A stretch of DNA of 64,000 bases from Zygaena filipendulae (taxonomy: Eukaryota > Arthropoda > Insecta > Lepidoptera > Zygaenidae), in contig OU015649.1 in NCBI GenBank assembly GCA_907165275.2, positions 8,028,001 to 8,092,000 of the forward strand, given 5' to 3'. The notes under the pieces are model-generated. The model was not told the DNA's origin. It ran no database searches and saw only the letters and a list, made by a program, of their open reading frames with translations. Each line of letters opens with the position of its first letter. Within the stretch, counting starts at the first letter, position 1. Of the stretch, positions 11,864-22,551 are shown one piece after another. Both the position numbers and the translations under genes were made by a program.

Positions 11864-14017
11864 ATGGAAGTAATTGTCCCTTGTGAGGATTTAAAGTGTG
11901 TTCAAGTGTTAATCGGCGAAAAAAAGTTAAATTCTTTAAATTTTGCTCAAAAAAAACAGTTAATTTCTTCGCCAAAACCCACACCTAATTTGTGTATTTA
12001 TCATTTTAGTAACACGCATAAACGAAAATTTAATAGATCAGTGTACAAAACTCAATGGATCACTGGCTGTTCTCATACTAATAGTTTGTATTGCTGGTGC
12101 TGCATCTTTTTTTCGGACGTTAAAAGTGTTTGGAATACAATTGGTTACAAAGATTTAAATAACTTACATGGAGCCATTAAAAGGCATGCGATTTCCCAAA
12201 CTCATTTGAGTTCTGCGATTTCTTTTAGTAATTTTGGGAAAAAACGAATTGAAACTTTATCACACCAGTTATCTGAAGAAATTTCAAAATATAACATGCG
12301 GGTTGACTTTAACCGTAGTGTATTTCAAAGATTAGTCGATATTGTTTGTCATTTAGCACAACAAGAACTGCCTTTCAGAGCTCATGTTGAGTCCAAATCT
12401 CCATTAATTAAACGCAATGTTTTAGAGTTAGGTTCGACAGTATCACTTCTTTCGAAGTATGATGTCGTTTTAGAACAGCATATGCAGCATCAACAAAGTG
12501 GCAAACCAGGGCCGAGTTATTTATCTGACAAAATTCAAAATGATATTATTCATTCCATAACTGATGTGATGAAAACCCACATCAATTTGCAACTTAAAAA
12601 AACAAAATTTGTTTCAATTATTATTGAAGAAACCCCTGATTTTAGTCATACAGAACAACTATGCCTGATCCTCAGATATAATTTTGGAAATGAAATTCAT
12701 GACCGTTTTTTGAGTTTTATTAATGTGGCTGAATGTTGCACAGCAGACACACTTTCTAACAATATATTAAATTTGCTAAATAAATATGAATGCAACACAA
12801 AACTAGTAGCGCAAAGCTATGACGGTGCTAGTGTAATGTCTGGTGTGCGAAATGGTGTGCAACAAAAAGTAAAAGATGTTTGTCCACAAGCAATTAACAT
12901 TTGGTGTGATGCACATATTTTGACCTTAGTATTGTCAAAATCATGCAACAGAATTGGGGAAGTGAGTTTATTTTTTTCAGCCCTTCGAAGTTTGTGTATT
13001 TTTTTTAATAATAGTACAAAACTAGCTGCTTTTTACGACATTCATTGCAATAAAAAATTGCCTAATGCTCCCGCAACTTGTTGGAAGTACATGTCTAGAG
13101 TAGTGAACACAGTTTTTGAACAAAAAAGTAAACTCATTACGTTATTTTCTGAGCTGTGTGACAATCCACAGGACTGGGACGGAGATACGAATTTAGCTGC
13201 AGAGAATTTTGACAACACTCTGCGATCATTTAATTTCAACTATTTTCTTTTAATTTTTCACCACATATTTGAAAAAACTGACTGTTTGTACAATATTCTA
13301 CAAAAATCACAATTTGATGTAGAATATTGTACAAACAAAATAAAGGAGTTTCAGTCATGGTTACATACTGATTTTCAGTCTGAATTTATTAAAATTTATG
13401 AAAACACATTGCAAAATAACTCTGCACCTCGTTTAAGGCGTAACGTAACTTGCGCTCAAACAGAATATAAACGGCTTTTTGTTGAAGTAGTTGATAATAT
13501 ATATTCCGAAATTAATTATCGATATTCAGAAATTTATAAATTAAAGTTTATCCAATTGCTTGACAACAACAAATATGAAAATTACTTTTCAAATTTTCCT
13601 ACAGCGGCATTAGATTCGTTATTTGAAATTTATGCCTATTTTGACAGACAAATATTAAAAAATCAACTAATTTTTTTATATTCCACTCCAGAATTAAAAG
13701 ATCTTAATGTTTTCGAACTAATTGATTTTATTAATGAGAATAGCCTCGAAGTTGCCTTTTCTGAGCTGTTAAAGTTATTGGATCTTGTAGTCACTATTCC
13801 AGCTACAAGTTCTTCTGTGGAGTGTGCTTTTTCATCTCTTAAACGTATCCATACCTACCTAAGAAATACACAAGGTCAAGAGCGTCTTTCCGAATTATCA
13901 ATGATAGCAATTGAAAAAGCGTTGTTAGGAGAACTAAAACGTTCACCAACATTTTACTCTGATGTCATTAAATTTTTCCTTCAGAAAGATAGACGATTCG
14001 ATTTAGAATACAAATAA
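11864..14017 (+). CDS. hAT-family transposase, copy 1 (uninterrupted)
   Basis: A 717-codon ORF starting MEVIVPCEDLK, chosen because copy 2 starts at the same place; an upstream in-frame ATG at 11825 would add 13 residues. In order: a TTF/ZMYM-like zinc finger (about 65-115, WITGC, CWCC, then H/H), a DUF4371-like segment (DFNRSVFQRLVDIV), an RNase-H-like core with SYDGASVMSG and WCDAHILTLVL, and a C-terminal dimerisation region with SSSVECAFSSLKRIHTYLRN. The position usually occupied by the first catalytic aspartate (consensus DExxD) reads EETPD here. About 95% identical to the copy at 22552. Terminal repeats of the parent element could not be placed. Confidence 0.9.
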   Translation: MEVIVPCEDLKCVQVLIGEKKLNSLNFAQKKQLISSPKPTPNLCIYHFSNTHKRKFNRSVYKTQWITGCSHTNSLYCWCCIFFSDVKSVWNTIGYKDLNNLHGAIKRHAISQTHLSSAISFSNFGKKRIETLSHQLSEEISKYNMRVDFNRSVFQRLVDIVCHLAQQELPFRAHVESKSPLIKRNVLELGSTVSLLSKYDVVLEQHMQHQQSGKPGPSYLSDKIQNDIIHSITDVMKTHINLQLKKTKFVSIIIEETPDFSHTEQLCLILRYNFGNEIHDRFLSFINVAECCTADTLSNNILNLLNKYECNTKLVAQSYDGASVMSGVRNGVQQKVKDVCPQAINIWCDAHILTLVLSKSCNRIGEVSLFFSALRSLCIFFNNSTKLAAFYDIHCNKKLPNAPATCWKYMSRVVNTVFEQKSKLITLFSELCDNPQDWDGDTNLAAENFDNTLRSFNFNYFLLIFHHIFEKTDCLYNILQKSQFDVEYCTNKIKEFQSWLHTDFQSEFIKIYENTLQNNSAPRLRRNVTCAQTEYKRLFVEVVDNIYSEINYRYSEIYKLKFIQLLDNNKYENYFSNFPTAALDSLFEIYAYFDRQILKNQLIFLYSTPELKDLNVFELIDFINENSLEVAFSELLKLLDLVVTIPATSSSVECAFSSLKRIHTYLRNTQGQERLSELSMIAIEKALLGELKRSPTFYSDVIKFFLQKDRRFDLEYK

Positions 14018-14044
14018 AATGAAGTATTTATTTTAAACTCTTAA

Positions 14045-14628
14045 CACTTTCGGCTCAGCAACGTTTTATAACGTACATTTTATTAACAAAATACTAACAC
14101 AACGTCTAATGACGTCTCTACCGAATGTGTCTTTAAACGCACTACGTGTTATGAAGCCAGGAGCTCATAGTAAACTCTTAATGGTTGCATTTCTGCGCCG
14201 CAACACTTGAGATTTTGAAATATCTACAAGCAAATAGCAAATTACAAGTCTGCGAATCCATAGTTTTGCTCGCGAGTGTAGCTCTGTCAACTTTTCGCAG
14301 ATTTTTGTAACGTCTTCACACATACATACTGATTTGCACACATTCAAAAAGTGTGTAAAGTGTAAACGTCACGGGAAGCGAGAACGGGCCCCACCTCAGG
14401 CTCTGTGCGCCGCCGCAGCGGGGGTCGCGCACGCGTCATGTTCATACGAACGATATAATTTGAGGGCAAATCGGAAGTATTTTGGTACTCGTCGACGTCT
14501 CTCAACGTTTGTGTCGAATCACAAAACACTTTAGATTTCAGGGAGAGCAGAACGTACATTACATTAGTAGGGAAAAATGTTGTGTCTTATTGTGAGCATT
14601 TGATTAGGGAGACGCTGGGCCGAACGTG
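14045..14628. mobile_element. piggyBac-like MITE flanked by TTAA
   Basis: Ends are CACTTTCGGCTCAGC and GCTGGGCCGAACGTG. TTAA precedes (14041-14044) and follows (14629-14632). The equivalent position in the second unit (about 24735) reads straight through without insertion. 584 bp, no transposase. Confidence 0.75.
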
Positions 14629-14999
14629 TTAAATTACTTAACAACCTATTTGACCGACTCAAAAAAGAAGGTTCTGAGTTTGACCTGTAAGTATGTTTGT
14701 ATATTTGTGCACGATTATCTCGCATTTGGCCGAAGCGATTTTGATGCGGTTTTCAGGCTAGTATTTATTATATTCTGGAGAAGGTTTTAGCATAAAAATT
14801 TTATGAATCGGTTCAATAAAAACTAAGTCACAATACTGATTAACCGACTTAATCTTACGTATTTCCTATGTAATGTATGTATCGAATGTAGTAATTAGGT
14901 CAAAAATACATCAAATTAAGTGGGTAGGGTACTTACCTTTAACTAAAAAATACTTACTAGTTAAATCTATAGTATAGGTAGGTACTAATACTATAAAGA

Positions 15000-16195
15000 A
15001 CTAAAGTTTGTGAATTTCTGCGGGAACTCCGGAGTTAGTAAATTTGTGAAGCTGTAGGGGGTAGTATCTGGATTCTGGATCTACTGAACCGATTTTTAAA
15101 ATTTTTCCACTTATAAGAAGCTAGTGATCCTGAGTGATATAAAGTATTTTTTATCCCGGAATTCCCGCGGAAACTCCGAAATTTGTTAGGTTGTAGGCAG
15201 TGCCGTAGCGTGGGGGGTGCGGTCCGCATCAGGCGGCACTTTGGCGGGGGCGGCATTTCACAGATCGCGATTAAAGAAAAAAAAAGCCGATATTAGTTAT
15301 ATTCGTCAATTTTTTTTATTGTTGTTACGATAATCCGGGTTTTTGTTCGTTTTTTTACATATATCTATAGATAATTATAATTATGTTCATTATGTAATTG
15401 TGTTCATGTGTTAACAAATGTAATTTGTACTGTTAAGGTTATTTAATTTCAGTTAGTTAATGAGTTATTTTAATGCCTAATTTTTTAATACCTAATCAAT
15501 AATGCCAAAATAAGAGGGCGGCATATTTGTGATCCGCACCGGGCCGGGTGCTAGTGACCTACGCTACTCCACTGGTTGTAGCGGTAATCTCTGGATCAAC
15601 TAAACCGATTTTGAAAATTCTTTCACTTAAAGGAAGCTATAGTGATCCTGAGCGACATAGGGTATTTTTTATCCCGGAACGGCCGCAGGAACTCCGAAAT
15701 TGCCGCGAGTTAAACCGCGGGGGACAGCTAGTATATTATCTTTATAAATAAAAATGGATGTTTGTATGTCTGTCCTCTATGCGTTTCGAAACCCTTAGTC
15801 CGATTGTGATGAAACTTTGGCGAGTTGTTCTGCCTACGTCCGCAAAGGTTCCTGATCCCAAAATTCACGTGGGTGAAACCGCGGGGCACAGCTAGTACGT
15901 ATATAAAAATGAATCCCTATTTTCCTTGGTCACGGCATAACGCGTTAACGGTTGGACCGATTTCGCTAATTTTTTTTGTTGGGTAAGGTAAGGAGAAGAA
16001 GAATAAAAGCAGTTTGGAATTCCTGCGGGAATTCCGAAACTTACGTGGGTGAATCTCCGAAACGGTTGAACCGATTTTGACGGGACTTTCACTGCTAATT
16101 ATCTGGTTTTATAAGGAGTAAATTAGGCTACTTTGGAGTTCCTGCGGGAATCCCGGAACTCACGGCAATGAAACCGCGGGGCAAAGCTAGTATAA
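15000..16195. repeat. Cluster of retroposon tails (CCGCGG family)
   Basis: Three head-to-tail fragments share TTTTTATCCCGGAA, AACTCCGAAATT and GAAACCGCGGGGCA with AGCTAGTA ends. The first is split by the hAT-like element at 15198. The equivalent cluster in unit 2 is 26230-26665. Confidence 0.65.
15198..15574. mobile_element. Non-autonomous hAT-like element
   Basis: The left end CAGTGCCGTAGCGTGGGG is answered by GCTACTCCACTG at the right. Octamers GTTGTAGG (15190-15197) and GTTGTAGC (15575-15582) flank it, one mismatch. Unit 2 lacks it. 377 bp, no coding sequence. Confidence 0.8.
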
Positions 16196-16705
16196 AATAA
16201 TAAAAGTAATTTACTTAACCCAAAATATTAAGTCAAAATAGTATAATAAAAATTTAACCCAAATCAAAAAAAATAAATACCTGTCACTAAAAAGTAGGTA
16301 CCTAGGTATAAAATAAAAAATTAAATAAAAAAATTAAACCAAAAATAAACCCAAATAAAAATGATTACTTAATTTCTTTCTTTAGAAAAAAGAAAAAGAG
16401 AACCACCTTCAAAAAGTAAACCCACTGAAAATCACAAAATACTTTTTGACGTCGGTGCCAAACTAACAAAACAAAAAAGTATAAATTAACTACGACGAAT
16501 CTACCAAGCCTGTGACCAAGCTAACCAATAATGCGTTGTTCTTTGTTGTTCTAAAATTTTAGTTTTTGTTTTGGTTTTGTTTTTGAATTACTTTTGGTTT
16601 TAGGATGAGTCACTACTTTCCATAATTTTGTTCATTCAGGCAATAAAAGGCTTTTTTCAAAGCCACCGAAGGTAGATAATTATGTAATTGAGTATTCTTC
16701 AGGGT

Positions 16706-16995
16706 ATGAAAATCAAAATTCTAATTAGTCCGACAGTTAGAAAATAAAAAAATAATAGACACGTATTTTTTGCTTTTTGAAATGAATGAAAATAAACAAT
16801 ATACTTATATTATAAAGCGTATTAAAGTTTAGGGTGAGGGACTCGTGACGTCAATATTCAGAATAAGCCCCATACAAACTGCACCGGGTTGTGACGTGTG
16901 ACGTGACGTCACCGTCGCCGTTATTTTTTGTTTAAGTAAAGAAGAAAAAATACGTGTCCAATATTTTTTATCTACACGGCGGATTAAAAAAAAGG
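16706..16995. mobile_element. Diverged CRE-bearing MITE
   Basis: It shares TAATTAGTCCGACAGTTAG, CGTGACGTCA and ATACGTGTCCAATATTTTT with the family at 7138. It is absent from the matching place in unit 2 (about 27840). Confidence 0.65.
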
Positions 16996-17179
16996 CCACT
17001 AGTCAATTGCTGATGTTTATTATATTCAATCTAGCATTAGCATGTTCAGTGTGCTTTGATTTGCTCGTTGAAGAATGAAGAAGATACCTAATATAAAGGA
17101 TGGATTTCACTTCATTTACTTTACAAAATGGCTTGCCTTTGCTTGAAACCTATTGGCCTTTCACTTTACCTGATAATGG

Positions 17180-17480
17180 GCTTTTTAACTAAATTTTAGT
17201 TTTTAGTCCGTCTTGTAGATTAATAAGAAATATTGGACACGTATTTTTTTTTTACCTAATGAAAAAATAACGGAGATCAATTAAGCCTAATGTCGCGTGA
17301 CGTCACGCCGTGCTACAGTTTATAGCACGTTATGACGTCAAGAGCCCCCACTCCTAAACTTAAATCTTAGTATTTATTCAATAAATAATTTGAAAAAGCA
17401 ACAAATACCGGTCTATTATTTTTTTATTATTCAACTGAAGGACTAAAAAGAATCTTGATTTTCATACCCCGAAAACTACC
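17180..17480. mobile_element. Diverged CRE-bearing MITE, present in both units
   Basis: It reads TTTAGTCCGTCTTGTAGATT through GCGTGACGTCACG to CTGAAGGACTAAAAAG. Its counterpart at 28015-28345 occupies the same site in unit 2, so this insertion predates the duplication. Confidence 0.7.
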
Positions 17481-17861
17481 CTATCCCGTAAAACTGTCAT
17501 TAATCGGCGGAAAAGCAAGACCGGTTCATTTAAAACCAGTGTCAAGGTTAGAGTTGCAAGGTGCTCTTATCGCAGCTCGGTATGCTACATATTTACAGCA
17601 CCGACGCACATAGGGCGCACTCTGAGGGCGTACCTAACAAAGGATGTTTTGTCTGATTCATTAACGTTTTTAAAATGACTTCGTAGTGATCCCTGTGCGT
17701 TTAAAGCCTTCGTTGCTTTTCATGTGGGAGAGATCTCCGAGATAAGTAACAGTCAGAATGGAGATATTACCTGACAGCTTTAAACGTGGCAGACGACGCT
17801 ACTCGCGACGTCCATGAATTCACAAGATCATCCCGATGATTCACCGGTCCATTTTTGCCGC

Positions 17862-17905
17862 AGCTAATTGACCTGTGAACCGGTTGGTTCACAGGTCAAT
17901 TAGCT
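17862..17905. repeat. Perfect 20-bp-arm hairpin
   Basis: Arms 17862-17881 (AGCTAATTGACCTGTGAACC) and 17886-17905 are exact reverse complements around a GGTT loop. The matching place in unit 2 is occupied by an unrelated 740-bp repeat, so age cannot be judged. Confidence 0.75.
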
Positions 17906-18096
17906 ATGACGTCTCTGCTGCGTGAACAACTTAAACGTAATTAAGAATTGGTGGGACCCTTATTCGAAAGGCAACCACTACCTACACCGGCAATCGCACA
18001 TCCAGGCAATTTCAGCTCTTGGACACGCTTATTCCGCGCTAAGGCCTTGGCGCTACCGGACGAGCGCATTTTTGTGTTAATACATTTATATCTTTT

Positions 18097-18440
18097 CATT
18101 ACTCATACTCGAAAAGTAGGTCTGAAATTGCCTGAGAAGCGGGTTGAAAGTAACACTTTCCAGCCCTAGGGAGAATCGCTTTCAACTGACAGCTGGATAC
18201 TGCAGTAACTCAAGTTTTTTTTTATGTCATAGGGTGCATACTTACTGGCCAGTAGCACACCTAATGGTTGATTTATGTAAAATAAAATTCACTAATTTTT
18301 TTCTTTAGCTAATTCCGATTTTTATTTTGACTTTCCTTGCATTCGTAATGAAAAGCACAGTGTTATCCTCGGGAGAAAGACCCTTTCGAAAAGAAAGAAG
18401 AGACTTTCACCCCTAGGATAACAATGTACTATTTATTCGT
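18097..18440. mobile_element. MITE-like element, TTTTCATTACTCATACTC family
   Basis: CTTTTCATTACTCATACTCG at the left is answered by GCATTCGTAATGAAAAG at the right, then a CCCCTAGGATAACAATGTAC tail. Almost the same sequence lies at 57890-58290 inside ATM. Confidence 0.65.
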
Positions 18441-18594
18441 CCTAATTCTTTATTACCTTGTATATTACGGTGTGAACGAAATCTGCCTCTTCTTTCTGAT
18501 CTTTTAAAGGCATGTCATCTTTTTGAAAAATGTAATTTGACTCTTGAGATTTGAATTTGCTGATGAGAAAGAGACGCAGCACGCCTCGTTTCTA

Positions 18595-18760
18595 ACGAAA
18601 GTAGATTAACAGCCGCAATCAGTCGTGTCATTGTCATGCCATTTTTAAGTAATTGTAATAATGTTAATTAAATGAATAATTGGCATTTAACTAAACATAA
18701 ATAGTTAAACGCCAATTAACATTAATTTAATAGATATCTCTGAGTGCGGCAGCTGACCTT
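18595..18760. mobile_element. Tourist-like hairpin MITE, diverged copy
   Basis: It shares GCCGCAATCAG, TTGGCATTTAACTAA, GCCAATTAACATTAATTTA and TCTCTGAGTGCGGCAG with the complete copy at 43413-43649. The counterpart in unit 2 is 30055-30235, so it was present before the duplication. Confidence 0.65.
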
Positions 18761-19139
18761 TATTTAAAAATTGTGTAATTGTGTAAAAAAAAAATCACTA
18801 TTGATTGAGAAGATCAACTGCTTAAATCTTCCAGCTGCACGGGTGCTTCCAGCAACGCAGTCACATACTTAACGGCAAACATCAAACTAATAAACTGCTG
18901 ATACATCACTACCACCTTAAATTTGGTCATGCTAACAACGAGCTCGTAATCAATGAGTTGCGACAGAGGTTTTTCATCCTTAGTTTGAGATAAAATGTCA
19001 GACAAGTCCCTCCAAGATGCTAGGTTTGTTGAAATCGAAAGAGCAAACCTATGAGTACTCCGGTGAGGGATCTTCCAGGCGCTAGAATGTCGTATTACAA
19101 GAAAATATTTTTTTTTTTTCCAACACAATGTGTTTTACA

Positions 19140-19935
19140 TAATTAGCGACCAATCGACAGAAAAAACGAAAAACGACAGATAGCTCTGTTCACTTGTATC
19201 GCTGTTTGCGCTTTTCATCTCGTATATTCAGCATACATCTTTAGCTTCAACATCGGATTCTACAATAATGGCATTGAGGCGCTTTATCGCAAAACCAGGA
19301 TGCCCAACCTGGATCTACTCAGACAACGAAGAATGGACGAACTTCCTTCGTTGGAGCAGCTAAACTTTTATCTGAGCTTTATTTTACATTTCTATCAAGA
19401 AAATGGATTGGAGATTTATTCCGCCTTCAGCATCAGTAAAACACAAATTACCCTGGAAGAGCGAGCTCCAAAAGAGGACATCCTGAACACCTTGCTTTTG
19501 GAGACTGAGGCAATAGTTAATCCGAGATCTCTTACATATGTCTCCGTTGACATCGATAGCGACCGCGCCATCACACCATTTTCATTTCTTATTGGCACAT
19601 CAAGCTCAGTAATCTCGCATTAAAGAAGTTCAGCGATAACAATTTAGACCGCCGAGCGAAATCGCGAAAGGCACAAAGTCCGGCAGATCACTTGTCGCAG
19701 AGATTTGTCAAAGAGTAATAGTTGACTCTTGTGCCACGAAGCACCGTCGCTCCACAAGCGCCATTAAATATTGTCGTCGACGGAGCGTTACCTAGAGGAT
19801 ACTGGTTTCGCGGGAAAATAGTGGCCTTATATCCCGGGAGTGATAAAATAGTGCGCGTAGTACCTAGATGTAGCTACGAAAGGAGGTGTGCTGCGTCGGC
19901 CAGTTAAGAAATTGGCGTTGGTCGTCAGCGATTAA
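19140..19935 (+). pseudogene. Decayed BEL/Pao-type integrase, unit 1
   Basis: Frames in turn show STIMALRRFIAK, the YSDN motif with the second catalytic aspartate, RAPKEDILNTLLLETEAIVN, LTYVSVDIDSDRAITPFSFL and a C-terminal LYPGSDKIVRVV then PVKKLALVVSD. This order matches the integrase of BEL/Pao LTR retrotransposons. Many frameshifts and a missing GGAWE-type region mean it cannot be functional. No LTRs or reverse transcriptase are seen beside it. The parallel copy is at 30620-31440. Confidence 0.8.
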
Positions 19936-20553
19936 TTTGGTGCTTCACGCCGTCCGGGGCCATTTTGACGACCAACCTCTTCTCTAACTGGCCGTTTTTT
20001 GTAAGATCTTTTTTATACTATTGTTAAAAAAAGTTTGTCTAGCTTTAATTTCGTTTTTCTCTTGTCAAAATATAAAGATAAAGAAATTTACACCTACAAA
20101 ATCGTGCTTAGTTATTTTAAATTCTCTTTATTCTCTTCTACACAAAGACGTTCTATATAATACTTAAAATATCATTGTTTCTACATATAAAAGTCCCGTG
20201 TGAGTTTTGGAATTTCCTCAGGAACTTCAAAATAGCCTATTAATTTACTCCTTATAACATCACCAGCAGTGAAAGTTCCATCTAAATCGGTCCAACCGTT
20301 TCGGAGATTCACCTGCGTGAGTTTTGGAATTCCCGCAGAAACTCCAAAGTAGCGTAATGCTGAGACGGTGTCCATTTTGGCATCACAAAAATTGCTATAC
20401 GATTCTTTTTAATTTTGATGCATGTATTATTTTTAAGAAATTCTGTGATGCCAAATAAAGTTATATCTGTGTCTAAAGTAGCCTATTTACTCATTATAAC
20501 ATCAGCTAATTAACTGTCCCGTCACAATAATTGGTCCAACCATTTTGATATTT

Positions 20554-22500
20554 CCTGCTTTTATGTAAGTCGGTTTGTAATTTATCTAAGTTACAATGGC
20601 CTTATGTCAACTGCTCAATGCGCATCAATTTTTACAAAATCTTGATTTTCCCCATGCAGGGACGTTAATTGTTGAGTTCTCATGGTACTTCACCATCAGT
20701 TCCACTACGCGATATGCACTGTGAAGAGTATAAATTGTTTAGAAACCATATTAAAATAATCTAATCGGAACCCGTGAAATACGTATTTTCCAGAGTTCAA
20801 CGCATATTTTCCATTTTCTGAAGTTTTTTACTTTAAAATGCATCGGTAAGATGTATTTCGATTCTTTACTGGAACTTTTGGAAGTAAATCGACATAGTTC
20901 AACCTTCCAATTTGTGGTTATATGGCTTCACCGTTTTGACGGTGATTCTGCCAATGTCAAGTTTGAAGAGACATGGTATTTATGGTTGCTTGACCAGTGG
21001 TTCCGGAGGTAGATTGACGTTTTACTTCCACTTGAAATTCTGTAAGTAGCGTGAGACGCGACCTTAATTTCGCTTTTGGACTCAGAAGAATAACTATATT
21101 CTTCTGAGCTTTTGGATATTGAAGTTATCTGTCTGTCAGTGTCACATGACCCTGTCAATACGAGTGACATTTCTATCACATTATAAGGCGTAATTTTGTA
21201 CTAGTGACGTCATTCCGCGTTTCGGCGGTAAGGTCTAAAGTAGGAACTTTGAAACGCTCTATTTAATTAATTTATGTATATATATTTTTTCTTTTTCTTG
21301 CTTTGTTTAAGTAGGCCATACATCTTTAAAATAGACTGAAAACAATTCATACAAGTACCCTATTAGATATGTCACGTATCCTTCCAGCAAAAGATATGTA
21401 TCCGGACAGCATATCCATATCCGCATCTCACCAATGCATTTCGATGTAAATAACTTCAAAATAAGAAAAATACTACTTACTTGGCTGAATAGACTTAGCT
21501 TCCTTTGCCTTCCCCAGTGGGGTACAAACTATTAATATTTGTAATATCTGTATATTAGTTTGTTGTCATTTATTAGTTTTTAGTCCAATATACCTAAACC
21601 TATCTATAATTTACATTAATAAACCATGATACGGTTTTTGAACACACAGTACGCACTACAATCACAGTTATTAATTTTAAAATTTAAATACTATACAGTA
21701 CACATACTAGCTAAGAAAAAACTCGCAAGCTAGTTGGTGTCTAAATAATTTGTATGGAATTTACTAGCTCTTCTGTCGCTTTAAAGCTAAATTCGATCCA
21801 TAAACGAAAGGGTGCGTTTACTGCGTATATTTTTAAAGCGCTTTTTTGCTGCTTAAAAGACCTCGTCTTGAGCACGTGCTCCGTCTCACATAATCCGTAG
21901 AAACTAGAAAGAAACGAATACCTACCAAGTACCAATCTCTCGTAAGTCGTGGGTGGTCGTGGCCACTCATGGTGACTCGTGACTTGTACCTATTCCAACT
22001 CCTTCCGCTAGGAGTCGGTTCGGTTCGCTTCGGTACCTACTCGGTTCGGGAGTCGGTCGGCGTCGGACTCGGAGTTGCTGGAGTTGGTTGGTATGGGATA
22101 TGTAGCGGCGTTATCATTCCAACTCCTTCCGCTCGGCTCCGATCGGCGCTCGGTTCGGTTGGTTTCGGAGTGGTCGGAGTTGGTTGGATATGGGATATGT
22201 TTAATATTTGACAAGTGAAGGACTTGTAACAACTCCGCTTCGGGATGCATATCCAAAGATATACGGGTCCGGAGTTACCCATGTCTAGTACATATCTTTA
22301 ATTCAGAATCCGCATCCTTTTCATGTTATCATCGTTTCCCTACCTTCAAACTGGCAAAATGCGCAAACCGCGCGATGTCATAACAAAAAAAAAAGTAGTT
22401 TGTGCACTCAGAAGATTTTGTGCAGTTTGTGGCTTGTGCTAGTCTAGTTAATTTGTGGTGCTAGTCTAGATCACAAACTATTTAGAGATATTAGATAATT
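20554..22500. other. Spacer between the duplicated units
   Basis: No gene. About 20820-21530 is a repeat with AAAATGCATCGGTAAGATG, GTGACGTCATTCCGCGTTT and CCTTCCCCAGTGGGGTA, related to 27030-27640 and 8960-9150. Bases 22010-22210 are a GGTTCGG/GGAGTTGG-rich low-complexity tract that yields spurious ORFs on both strands. Confidence 0.6.
21081..21108. mobile_element. 28-bp palindromic micro-insertion with exact 8-bp duplication
   Basis: Arms CTCAGAAGAATA and TATTCTTCTGAG (perfect, 12 bp) surround ACTA. The octamer CTTTTGGA stands on both sides (21073-21080 and 21109-21116). The homologous repeat at 27373-27380 has the octamer once and no palindrome, which is the empty site. Confidence 0.8.
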
Positions 22501-22551
22501 TGTGCTTATTCTACAATCGCAATTCGTAATACCTAGCCTACCCTATAAATA

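Larger units (their letters stand above)
11825..20553. repeat. Tandem segmental duplication, unit 1
   Basis: This segment aligns with 22510-32048: transposase, LINE-tail, retroposon tails, ATTACTTTCTTT-rich tract, CTACGACGAATCTACCAA block, MITE, integrase remnant, and a common right end at TCCAACCATTTTGATA. Similarity looks like 93-96% outside later insertions. Insertions private to this unit include 14045-14628, 15198-15574 and about 16690-17010. The true repeat period is about 10.7 kb at the transposase. Confidence 0.8.

Noticed and set aside
18814..19128. 104-codon minus-strand ORF beside the integrase remnant
   Set aside because: The matching region in unit 2 is broken, and no domain is recognisable; likely an accidental reading of retrotransposon DNA.
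22008..22282. Overlapping ORFs on both strands with Pro/Thr/Ser or Gly/Val repeats
   Set aside because: They reflect a GGAGTTGG/GGTTCGG low-complexity tract open in several frames.
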